DNA of 64,000 bases, taken from positions 124,001 through 188,000 of the forward strand of contig CALSLT010000041.1 in assembly GCA_943787265.1 (NCBI GenBank), in the 5' to 3' direction. The notes beneath the pieces are model-generated. The model searched no databases. It saw only the letters and a list, made by a program, of their open reading frames with translations, and had not been told where the DNA came from. The position numbers and the translations under genes are program-made. Source of the DNA: an uncultured Planctomycetaceae bacterium. GTDB lineage: Bacteria > Planctomycetota > Planctomycetia > Planctomycetales > Planctomycetaceae. Shown in pieces: positions 49,801-57,506 of this stretch (position 1 is its first letter; each line of letters opens with the position of its first letter).

Positions 49801-49946
49801 ATGGTAAATTTCACTCGATTGCCAAAGGCGATGTCGAGATCATGCAGTCGGGGAAGGTGTCGATCATGCCTGAGTTGAAGAAACTGCTGACTGCTGACGA
49901 AGTTGCATCATTGGTTGCTTACCTTCAGTATCTTGCTGCCCAATAG
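46821..49946 (+). CDS. TIGR02604-type dehydrogenase-like protein with C-terminal c-type haem domain
   Basis: 1041 residues from a GTG with AAGGA at good spacing. A signal peptide (about 1-20) is followed by a propeller of the PVC membrane-bound dehydrogenase family (about 25-430, with GFEITVWATTPQLYNP, DSEGRLWVTE and DTDGDGKAD). HEAT-like repeats come next (about 445-680). A beta-sandwich resembling an NPCBM module is at about 735-890 (PAFVSSGGNVEIDLDVSGAKRL). The C-terminal cytochrome domain has CFKCH near 920. The domain set combines a possible sugar-type dehydrogenase, a carbohydrate-binding-like module and electron transfer in one exported protein. The substrate is unknown. Confidence 0.9.
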   Translation: MFKLRVVAAFVLTVFVSLPLQAELIAPSEFTVADGFEITVWATTPQLYNPTNFDVDSEGRLWVTEAVNYRNFRNEELGLSDDGGDRVVVLEDTDGDGKADSSHTFVRDPDLVAPLGIGVIGNKVVVSCAPNILVYTDVDGDASFDPKTDTKEVFLTGFRGLDHDHSLHSVKVGPDGYWYFNVGNGGPHTVTDKAGWTLRAGSSYAGGSPHLKENTPGRKSDDGRVWVGGVGMRIHPDGTGLEPIAHNFRNAYEETVTSFGDVFHADNDDPPACRTSWVMEYGNAGFSSADGARGWKIDQRPGQPIRVAEWRQEDPGTMPSGDVYGSGAPTGVVYGENGCFEMKYPDGLLLTCESARGEVFGYVPRPQGAGFTLERFNFAKVKAGSVNHGWFRPSDVAIGVDGAIYVSDWYDPGVGGHRMTDTTGSGTIYRIAPRGFKSEIPKYDLATPRGQVAALKSPTANVRALGFEALKNAGESSASSVIELADDEDPFFAARAVWLLPYCGADGVAKLMDLMSHDDAQMRIAAFRAVRRASNDEHVQRRMKRILKHGQASLYKDRSSAVRREVALSLRDVPLENCGLLIAGIADGYDGWDRWYLEALGTACEGDESAAYDLLVEDANVDPVNWDRRLTGIAWRLHPPSAVGALTARAMAADMPRRDRKRMINALAFIPKLQAAESMLALATKGPEDLRGLAAWWGKSRHTNDWKEFNLGDKFPEAPKVQGKKKKPTQMELDFALASGPAFVSSGGNVEIDLDVSGAKRLYLVCDSVGEENIDAKWINPTLVHTDGDTDLTSQEWTMAFSGSLTSVFLDGTKKAGWRRPKVLPLPTVYTTEGADADSSIRVKARSVIAYDIAGKGFEHFHVAGVVDSKDSNAAQLVRFSIYLDRSSGGDEVPSIADLAKVPSSATHGRALFQSKRLGCFKCHTANGFGGEIGPDLTQIAKKHAQPVLFEGILKPSAAISTGFETMQVVTSEGKVINGLMVSAGDPVVLKDANGKFHSIAKGDVEIMQSGKVSIMPELKKLLTADEVASLVAYLQYLAAQ

Positions 49947-49974
49947 AATTTTTGAGTCCTTCAACATTTCCGCG

Positions 49975-50012
49975 GGCCGTCAGTCTTACATGACTGATGG
50001 CCTGTTTTGCTT
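49975..50012 (+). terminator. Rho-independent terminator after the TIGR02604 gene
   Basis: An 11-base-pair stem (GGCCGTCAGTC with GACTGATGGCC, one G-T pair) and 6-base loop are followed by TGTTTTGCTT. It lies 28 bases after the stop codon and just before the next sulfatase, so it should reduce read-through into that gene. Confidence 0.75.
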
Positions 50013-50027
50013 GTGAGATCGAGGTTT

Positions 50028-51419
50028 ATGAAAACGCTTGCTTTGTTGTTGCTGGTCGTCTTTTCCGCATCGCAGAACGTGTTCGCCGCTGCAAAGCCGA
50101 ACATTGTTTTTATCTTTGCCGATGACTGGGGCTGGGGTGATCTCAGTTGTCACGGGCATCCTTATGTGAAGACGCCGAACATCGATCGACTGGCGAAAGA
50201 AGGCACTGACTTTCATCGCTTCACCGTTGCCAGCGGAGTGTGCTCGCCCAGTCGAACGGCTGTGATGACGGGGCATTTTCCCGCTCGGTACAACATTGAT
50301 GGTCACTTTGCCTGGGTGCCGAGCAATGCCAAACGCAACATGCCGGACTGGCTGAGTCCCAAGGCTCCGCTACTTCCTCGGTTGCTTCAGCAGAGCGGCT
50401 ACGCAACCGCTCATTATGGAAAGTGGCACCTCGCGAACAACATGATTCCGGACTCGCCGCTTCCGAGCGAGTATGGCTATGACGAGTACGGAGCGTTCAA
50501 TTGTGCCGGTGAGCAAATGCCGGTTCATGAAGATTCGGAACACGCGACCGCGTTCATCGAGAAAAGTCACCGAGCGGGCAAGCCTTTCTTCATCAACCTG
50601 TGGCTGCATGAGCCACACACACCGTTTCATACCGTGCCTAAGTACCGCTGGCGATTTCGAGAACTCGAAGAAGCTGACAATATTTATGCGTCGGTCCTTT
50701 CGCACGCCGACGATCGAATTGGAGAAGTGCTCGACACGCTTGATCGTTTGAAGCTGACTGAAAACACGCTGGTTGTCTTCAGCTCAGACAACGGCCCGGC
50801 CCGAGCGGGACGTCCGACGGAACTTGCACTGATGCACGACACCGCGACCGGAGCCGGCTACGGAATTGGAGCTGCCAAGGGAATCACTGGCGGACGCAAC
50901 GGCTACAAAGGAGCACTCTTTGAAGGCGGAATCGGCGTTCCGTTTATCGCTCGTTGGCCAGGCAAGGTTGCGGCTGACACTATCGATAAGACGTCGCTGA
51001 TGTCCGCCGTCGATCTGCTGCCGACATTCTGTGAAGTAGCTGGCGTTAAGTTGCCGGATGATTATTCGCCGGATGGACTGAGTCAGTTGGCAGCTTTCAC
51101 TGGAAAGGGGCAGTCGACACGCTCGAAGCCATTGTTCTGGAAGATGCAGTCCGCCTGGCCTGCGCGAAGTCACCAACCGTATCACTGGGTTTCGTACGCG
51201 ATTGTCGATCAGAAATGGAAGCTTGTCGCGAACAAAGATTCCAGCTACGTCGAGCTGTTTGACCTGACTGCCGATCCGTACGAAAAGGCAGATCTGAAAA
51301 AGAAAAAACCAGAGGTCGTGCGTGAACTACTCGCAAAGATCGCCACCTGGAAAGAATCCTTGCCGGCTCATCCGAGTGGCGACGTGTTCTCAGTTGAACG
51401 TAAGGCGTTGGGCAAGTAA
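50028..51419 (+). CDS. Sulfatase (CSPSR type)
   Basis: 463 residues from the ATG at 50028 with GAGG upstream; the frame opens at 50007. A signal peptide (about 1-21) is followed by PNIVFIFADDWGWGDLS (paired Asp), CSPSR at 72-76 (formylglycine site), YGKWHL, and FSSDNGPA, a C-terminal Asp-Asn metal-ligand pair. The layout is that of arylsulfatase/N-acetylgalactosamine-6-sulfatase relatives. It sits at the end of the codirectional block, behind a terminator, so it may have its own promoter. Confidence 0.92.
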   Translation: MKTLALLLLVVFSASQNVFAAAKPNIVFIFADDWGWGDLSCHGHPYVKTPNIDRLAKEGTDFHRFTVASGVCSPSRTAVMTGHFPARYNIDGHFAWVPSNAKRNMPDWLSPKAPLLPRLLQQSGYATAHYGKWHLANNMIPDSPLPSEYGYDEYGAFNCAGEQMPVHEDSEHATAFIEKSHRAGKPFFINLWLHEPHTPFHTVPKYRWRFRELEEADNIYASVLSHADDRIGEVLDTLDRLKLTENTLVVFSSDNGPARAGRPTELALMHDTATGAGYGIGAAKGITGGRNGYKGALFEGGIGVPFIARWPGKVAADTIDKTSLMSAVDLLPTFCEVAGVKLPDDYSPDGLSQLAAFTGKGQSTRSKPLFWKMQSAWPARSHQPYHWVSYAIVDQKWKLVANKDSSYVELFDLTADPYEKADLKKKKPEVVRELLAKIATWKESLPAHPSGDVFSVERKALGK

Positions 51420-51783
51420 CGCCGTCGTCGCTTCGAATTCGTCCTGGTTGTTCCATGTTTGAGATGGAAGAACTGACCTGGCGTGAATCTGCCATTCGAG
51501 TGGTGGCGTGAAGCGGTCACACCACTGCGATAGTTTCTGCAGGGGATTTCAGTCGATTGACGGTTCTGAGTGGCGCTAAATCAATCGATCTGGCCTAACC
51601 GGACCTCCCGGAATAACCCAATTTTCGTTCTAATTGTCGTTCGACACGGGCCAGAGTAGATGGAAGTGGCGGGGAACTGCTGATGCCTCGTCGATTATGG
51701 TGAGGCGGCACGTCATCCTGAGTGATTCTCCGCCGAATAGTCAGTTCATTTAGTGCTATCAGCTCGCCCGATCGAAGAAACTT
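51420..51783. other. Intergenic region before the giant surface-protein gene
   Basis: 364 bases without a credible gene. A weak stem-loop near 51691-51712 (GCCTC/GAGGC) was seen. The promoter of the giant gene should lie here, but no consensus was convincing. Confidence 0.4.
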
Positions 51784-54700
51784 GTGATCGCATCATCCAT
51801 CACGGGACACAAGAGACGTCATTCTCGAAAGAACCGCGGTGACGTTTCTGTCGCTGCCGAGTTTCTGGAGGCTCGCACGTATCTTTCAGGCGTGACGGGA
51901 GCAGATTCACCGATCGAGAATCTTGTCGTCACCGACGATGCGTCAATCCAACAGCAGCCGACGCTTGCAGTGAATCCGCTTGACAGTAATCACGTCGTCA
52001 TCGTTTACCAGGATGCTTCGCTGCTGACGAATGGGCAGAACGGTGTCGGAGTCTCTGTCTCATTCGATGCCGGAGCGACCTGGACGCGCAGTTCGGTTTC
52101 GTTGCCGGCCGGTTTCGATGATGCATCAGATTCTCCCATCGTCGAGTTCTCGGCCGATGGAAAGGTCTTCGTCATCTTTCAGGCGACGGGGTTGTTGGGG
52201 AAGGACCTCGACATTGCCCCAACACGCGGCGGCAACACGTTCAGCATTACGCCCGACCATTTTGAAACGAACAACGGCGTGTTTGTCTCACGCAGCGACG
52301 ACGGTGGAGTTTCATGGAACGCGGCAACGCCAATATCCGGACACGTTTTCAACGGGACTCAGGTTCCATTCGATGTTCATCCGGAAATTGCGATCGACAC
52401 GTTTGAAACTCGCAGCGACGGCTCAGCGAACCCATTCTTCGGAAACATCTATGCGAGTTGGGTGACTTACTTTCCGACCGGTCAATTTCCGTTACGACCA
52501 GATTTTCTTGGTGGCGGGCTGCCAATCATGGTGGTGTCTCGCGATGGCGGAGACTCTTGGGAGCAGATCACTCGTTCGACTTTCTTTCCGTTCGACCTGA
52601 ACGGCAACGGAACATTTGAGCCGAACGAATTCTTTCCGGTTGAAATTCCCGCACTGGCCGAAGACCTCGGCTTCTTCGCAGAGGCTGGACCAGCTTCGTC
52701 ATTTGGTGCTGTGCCTCGAATTTCGATTGGGCCGGACGGCGACGTCTACATTGCGAACTTCGGGGGAGGCACGTACTCGTTCTTCCACTCGCCGGATGGT
52801 GGAGCGACCATGCTTCTGCCAATTCGCGAAACGTCCACGCGAGTTCCTTTCGGCCAAAGCTTCTTTGCCCGATCCGGGTTTCCGCTGATCGATACTCAGC
52901 CTGATCCGGGAGTCGTTCGTTCGATCGTTGCTGATCCAACTCAGCCGGGTGTGATTTACGCCGTTGAAGCACTTTTCATCGCCGACGCAGCGAGCAACGG
53001 CCTGGACCTCGCCGACGTGTTCGTAGCGAAATCGGTCGATCATGGAGCGAATTGGGATTTCACGTTTACTGGCAACGGCACGACGCTCGGGCAAAACATT
53101 CCGATCAACGATGACAACGGCGGCGTCAGCGTGACTCGCGAGCAGGAAGATCCGATTGTCTCTATCCAGGCATTGCCGGAGATTTCGGTCGATGCGTCGG
53201 GAAAAGTTTCAGTCATCTGGTACGACACGCGTCGCGGGTTGGACGACTCGTTTATCGACATTTTTGGGTCGGCGAGTCTCGATTCTGGCGAAACGTTCTC
53301 TTCGAACTTTCGAGTTACCAACGCTTCGTCTCCGTTGATTCCGGAAGCGTCGGCAACGGTCAACCCTGCTGACGAACTCGGTCGACGACTCGGCTATACG
53401 GCAGTCGGCGGATTTGGTTACGCGGCGTGGACGGACTTCAGAAACGGTAGTCCGGACATCTTCTTTTCGCGATTCGCACTGGACCCCGTTCCGGCTGGAT
53501 TGAATGATCGTTTCGAGCAGAACGACACGCCAGCGACGTCGACTGACCTTGGCACGATCGTCCAGGAGAATATTACGCGGCTCAGTCTGGTTTCTGGTGA
53601 GAACGACTGGTTTGCGATTCAGGCCGGTGCGATTGGCGATCTGAGAATTATCATCACAGCCGACGATGGCCAGTCGTTTGATGTGGCTGCGGCCGAACAA
53701 TTTGCTTTGGAACTATGGGATGCCGACGGTACGTCAAAACTGGTCGATGGAACTCCAGTTCTGAATGCAGCAGGGCGACTGACCGGGTGGCAGCTCAGCA
53801 ATCCGGCGACGGCGGGAACTCGGTTCCTGGTTCGAGTGAGAAGTCTGGCGGCTGAATCGGAGACCGCACTTGGCTACAGCTTGTTCGCAGAGGCGTTGAC
53901 CGAAGACTTTGGCGAGCGTGTGGAAGTTGAATCGACCAACACGCTTGAACCTGGGGAACTTGCAACATTTCGATTGGTGACACCGGCGGCTGGAAGTCTT
54001 CTTGCTACGTTGATTGCTGCAGACAGTGACCAGAACCTCGAACTGAGTCTGGTCGACGCAGAGACCTTGGAACCGCTAAGCGACATCGTCGGCACGAGCT
54101 CGAGTAACGGGTTTGCGATGGCCACTTCGCGAACTTTCGAGCAGAGCGAAATTCTGGTGATGATTCAGAATCAGGGATCGGTGGCGACTGATTTCCTGCT
54201 TGAGCTGACAAACCTCGATGAATCCGCGACGCCTGGCAGTCGAATTTTCTCGATTCCGATCGGCGGGGCTGCTCCCAACTTTGGCGACTTCAACAATGAT
54301 GACGTTCCGGACTTGCTTGCCAGTGTTCTGATCAACAATACCGTAGCCGTGCTGCCTGGTAATGGTGACGGAACATTTCAGACGCCTCGGATATCGGCGA
54401 CTGGCGCCGGGCTGGGTTCATTTGGGTCAGCAAAGGATTCGGAAGCCGCAGATCTGAATGGCGACGGATTTGACGATATCGTCGTGGCGAATACGTCATC
54501 CGCGGACATTTCCGTTCTGCTTTCACGTGGCGATGGAACCTTTGATGTTCAGCGCCGTTTTGACACTCTGGCTGTCGCATCGGAACTTGAGATTGCGGAT
54601 GTGAATCGCGACGGATTTCTGGACGTGCTGGTGACCGATGTCCAACGGGACGTTGTCGGACAGATTTCTCTGCTGATTGGCAGAGGTGACGGAACGTTCG

Positions 54701-57456
54701 AGCCGCAAAGGCTGTTGCCTACAAACGTCGTTGGGGGTTCGAAGCAGATATTCTTCAGCGACTTCGACAACGACGGAATTGGCGACGTTTATGTGCAGCC
54801 GGACACCATTTCGGCGATTGAGTTACAGAAAGGGAACGGCGACGGAACGTTCGGAGAGTCGATTCGTGTCGAGATTCCGGGAATCGGAAACGGTGGTCGG
54901 CCGGTCGATATCGACGGTGATGGAAACCTCGACATCCTGATTGGAGTCTTTACTTCCGACCAGGTGATTGCCCTGTTCGGCAATGGGGACTTCACTTTCC
55001 GTGAGCCGCAACTGATTCCTGTTGGCGGAATGGCGATTCAGCCTGCGGCCGTCGACATTGGATCGCTCGCGTTTGACGATGATGGAAACGCCGTGCTTGG
55101 TGAGCCGGATGGGGTCATCGATCTTGTCGCGCCGCTGGGGTCGGAAGGTGAGACTGGAATTTCGGTTTTGCCGGGCATCGCGAACTCTTCCGGCGACTTT
55201 GAATCATTCGGAGATCCAATCTTCGTGCCCGGTCCCGAGAGTGCGACTCAACTGGCGATTGTGGATCTCGACGCGGACGGACTGCAGGACATCATTGTCG
55301 GCGACTTTGATGGACTGACTTTGATCTTCGGCGGTGAGCCACAACGCGAACAGAATACGACTCCGGCGACGGCTCGTAATCTGGGACTGGTTGCTCACCA
55401 CGTTGAGCCGACACGGTCGATCACTTCGCAGGCAAAGGACGCGTATTTCAAGTTGCAGGTTCCGGTTGAGGCAGTCGCGGATGCCGGAGATCAGATCATC
55501 GATTTTGGGGGATTCTTCGACGCACTAGGTGGTGCTGGGTTAAGCATGGAAGTGCTTGACTCTGGTGGGAACGTCATCGCTTCTGGAGAACGGTTCCGCC
55601 TCCGTGTACCGCAAGGGGAAGAGCTGCTTGTTCATATCTTCGGAGTCGAAGATGGCAACGGAATTTCCGGAACCGGTGCGTACTCATTGAACATCAACGT
55701 GCTGCCTCAGGTTGTTTCCGTTTCTGCAGAGCCGCTTTTGCCGGGAACCGATGGACAGCCAGGAGGCCCGACCGGATTGCTGGTTCTGACCTTGCAGGGA
55801 GACCGGCTTGATCAGGAAGTCGCCGAGATTCCAGACAATTACACGGTGACGTTTCTTGGAGCCGACGACACGTTCGGCACATCGGACGACCAGGTGATTC
55901 CGCTGGGAGCTAACGACCGATCGCGGCAACCGGTGATCGCAAACCCGAGTTCGAACGTCGACGTTTCCAGCGGTCAGACATTCGCTACGGCGATTCGGCA
56001 GACGGTCACTCTGGCATTTGATCAGGCTCTGCCAGCGGGTTCATACCGTGTCGAAGTTTCACCCGTCGTTCAAACGCGATCTTTCAACGGAGCTGAAGCT
56101 GCCCGCCTGGAGGCGGATACTCAGTTTGGCGGACACCCCGTTGTTTCATTTGTTGCAGGTCAGATTGTCGACGGCGCTGTTGTCGAGGTGCAGGATTTGG
56201 TTCAGCCAGCGGGAGCACTCGGTAGCTTCGAAGCGTTCGAAGACGGAACGTCGTTTCTGACCCAGTTGCAGAACGACCTGAGCTTCTTGCTCGACAACCT
56301 GCTGACTGAGTTCGGAGACGCTGCCGAGATCACGCCGACGATTCTGAATCAGATCACCGATCGGTTTAAAGTGGCAATTGGAGATCTCACGGAACGTCTG
56401 ACTTCGATGCTGATCGTGTTTCTCGATCCCGTTTCACTGGACCTGGTTGATCCAGGAAACAATCGAGTCACGTTTGACCTTCAAACGAACGAAGTGGAAC
56501 GCACGATTCCGAATGCGTTTGTCGAAGTCGGTGGCAACGTCGAGATCGTCGTCATTCCAAACGTGAATGGTCAGTACCGGCTGGATGTTGCTGATGTTCC
56601 CGCAGCGGCCCGCGGCGGCGTCGTGTTTTTGGGCCGTCAAAGTGAAATGGTTCAGACGTTTACGAACGAGCTGCGCAGCGGAACAACCTCATTTAATTTT
56701 GATTTGCGTGACGATCCGCCGGTGCCGATTCCGACTTCACTAACGTCGGCTGCTCAGAGTGCGATCAACTCTGGCGTGACAGCGGCCCAGCTTTCTCAAT
56801 TGCTTGTGGCACACACCCTGAGCCAGTTGGCCAGCTCCGATGGTGATGATGAGCCATCGCTTAGCGCTCTCGAAGCGTTTCTTGCAGCTCAGGCTTCGGG
56901 AGATGAGGACGACGACGTCGAACCGCCAGATATCTCTCAATTGCCAGCGCCCGCCCCTGGTCAAGATTCCGTCTGGTCAGAGATCATTCGAATTCTTGGG
57001 CCACTTTTGGAAGGCGGCGATGAAACGCCAGCCAGTGAGATAACTCCGGCCGAGTTGTTACGCCGTCTGATTGAGAAAGCCTTGGAGCAGCAAAAAAATG
57101 CTGAGGAGCCGGCGGTCGATGGCGAAGCCGATTCTGCCGTGCCGGAAGGTGCAGGGCAGGGCGGTACCGTTAGCCCTCGGAAGGCTGAGAACGTTGATGG
57201 AACGGTTGGTCGGAAAGTGTCGGAATCTCGCCTTCTTGAGTTTCCACCGCTCGATGAAGCCTTGCTCCAGGCACGTCTCAATTCGGCTTCCGAGTCACAG
57301 TCGACAGATTCTGATGTGTCGGCGGCTTCAATTCCGATTGGCATCGCGGCAGGGTTGGTTATGGTTCCGGCCTATCGGTACGAATTGGAGGACGCTGGCG
57401 AGCCTCCCGTCATGAAACCTCGATTGCGGAAGCGAGTACTCGGTCGTCGTCGGTAG
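51784..57456 (+). CDS. Giant surface protein: Asp-box propeller, FG-GAP repeats, hydrophobic-basic C-terminus
   Basis: 1890 residues from a GTG. The N-terminus is basic and then reads AAEFLEARTYLSG, the short signature common at the start of large planctomycete surface proteins. Residues about 45-560 contain Asp-box (BNR) motifs SxDxGxxW (SFDAGATW, SDDGGVSW, SRDGGDSW, SVDHGANW), as in sialidase-type propellers. Residues about 835-1180 carry FG-GAP/VCBS units with Ca-binding DxNxDGxxD loops and GDGTF ends (at least five). Beta-sandwich segments lie between and after. The end is a hydrophobic stretch (IPIGIAAGLVMVPAY) and a tail of Arg/Lys (RLRKRVLGRRR). It is probably cell-surface and calcium-binding; no catalytic residues were assigned. 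A kinase gene follows after 50 bases. Confidence 0.82.
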   Translation: MIASSITGHKRRHSRKNRGDVSVAAEFLEARTYLSGVTGADSPIENLVVTDDASIQQQPTLAVNPLDSNHVVIVYQDASLLTNGQNGVGVSVSFDAGATWTRSSVSLPAGFDDASDSPIVEFSADGKVFVIFQATGLLGKDLDIAPTRGGNTFSITPDHFETNNGVFVSRSDDGGVSWNAATPISGHVFNGTQVPFDVHPEIAIDTFETRSDGSANPFFGNIYASWVTYFPTGQFPLRPDFLGGGLPIMVVSRDGGDSWEQITRSTFFPFDLNGNGTFEPNEFFPVEIPALAEDLGFFAEAGPASSFGAVPRISIGPDGDVYIANFGGGTYSFFHSPDGGATMLLPIRETSTRVPFGQSFFARSGFPLIDTQPDPGVVRSIVADPTQPGVIYAVEALFIADAASNGLDLADVFVAKSVDHGANWDFTFTGNGTTLGQNIPINDDNGGVSVTREQEDPIVSIQALPEISVDASGKVSVIWYDTRRGLDDSFIDIFGSASLDSGETFSSNFRVTNASSPLIPEASATVNPADELGRRLGYTAVGGFGYAAWTDFRNGSPDIFFSRFALDPVPAGLNDRFEQNDTPATSTDLGTIVQENITRLSLVSGENDWFAIQAGAIGDLRIIITADDGQSFDVAAAEQFALELWDADGTSKLVDGTPVLNAAGRLTGWQLSNPATAGTRFLVRVRSLAAESETALGYSLFAEALTEDFGERVEVESTNTLEPGELATFRLVTPAAGSLLATLIAADSDQNLELSLVDAETLEPLSDIVGTSSSNGFAMATSRTFEQSEILVMIQNQGSVATDFLLELTNLDESATPGSRIFSIPIGGAAPNFGDFNNDDVPDLLASVLINNTVAVLPGNGDGTFQTPRISATGAGLGSFGSAKDSEAADLNGDGFDDIVVANTSSADISVLLSRGDGTFDVQRRFDTLAVASELEIADVNRDGFLDVLVTDVQRDVVGQISLLIGRGDGTFEPQRLLPTNVVGGSKQIFFSDFDNDGIGDVYVQPDTISAIELQKGNGDGTFGESIRVEIPGIGNGGRPVDIDGDGNLDILIGVFTSDQVIALFGNGDFTFREPQLIPVGGMAIQPAAVDIGSLAFDDDGNAVLGEPDGVIDLVAPLGSEGETGISVLPGIANSSGDFESFGDPIFVPGPESATQLAIVDLDADGLQDIIVGDFDGLTLIFGGEPQREQNTTPATARNLGLVAHHVEPTRSITSQAKDAYFKLQVPVEAVADAGDQIIDFGGFFDALGGAGLSMEVLDSGGNVIASGERFRLRVPQGEELLVHIFGVEDGNGISGTGAYSLNINVLPQVVSVSAEPLLPGTDGQPGGPTGLLVLTLQGDRLDQEVAEIPDNYTVTFLGADDTFGTSDDQVIPLGANDRSRQPVIANPSSNVDVSSGQTFATAIRQTVTLAFDQALPAGSYRVEVSPVVQTRSFNGAEAARLEADTQFGGHPVVSFVAGQIVDGAVVEVQDLVQPAGALGSFEAFEDGTSFLTQLQNDLSFLLDNLLTEFGDAAEITPTILNQITDRFKVAIGDLTERLTSMLIVFLDPVSLDLVDPGNNRVTFDLQTNEVERTIPNAFVEVGGNVEIVVIPNVNGQYRLDVADVPAAARGGVVFLGRQSEMVQTFTNELRSGTTSFNFDLRDDPPVPIPTSLTSAAQSAINSGVTAAQLSQLLVAHTLSQLASSDGDDEPSLSALEAFLAAQASGDEDDDVEPPDISQLPAPAPGQDSVWSEIIRILGPLLEGGDETPASEITPAELLRRLIEKALEQQKNAEEPAVDGEADSAVPEGAGQGGTVSPRKAENVDGTVGRKVSESRLLEFPPLDEALLQARLNSASESQSTDSDVSAASIPIGIAAGLVMVPAYRYELEDAGEPPVMKPRLRKRVLGRRR

Positions 57457-57506
57457 TGGCGTCTGGCTAAGCATCGGCCGCAACTAACGACTCAAGAGCA
57501 CTCAAC

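Noticed and set aside
54280..55350. FG-GAP units of the giant gene as a DNA repeat array or CRISPR-like structure
   Set aside because: The repetition is at protein level with diverged DNA; there are no identical repeats with uniform spacers.
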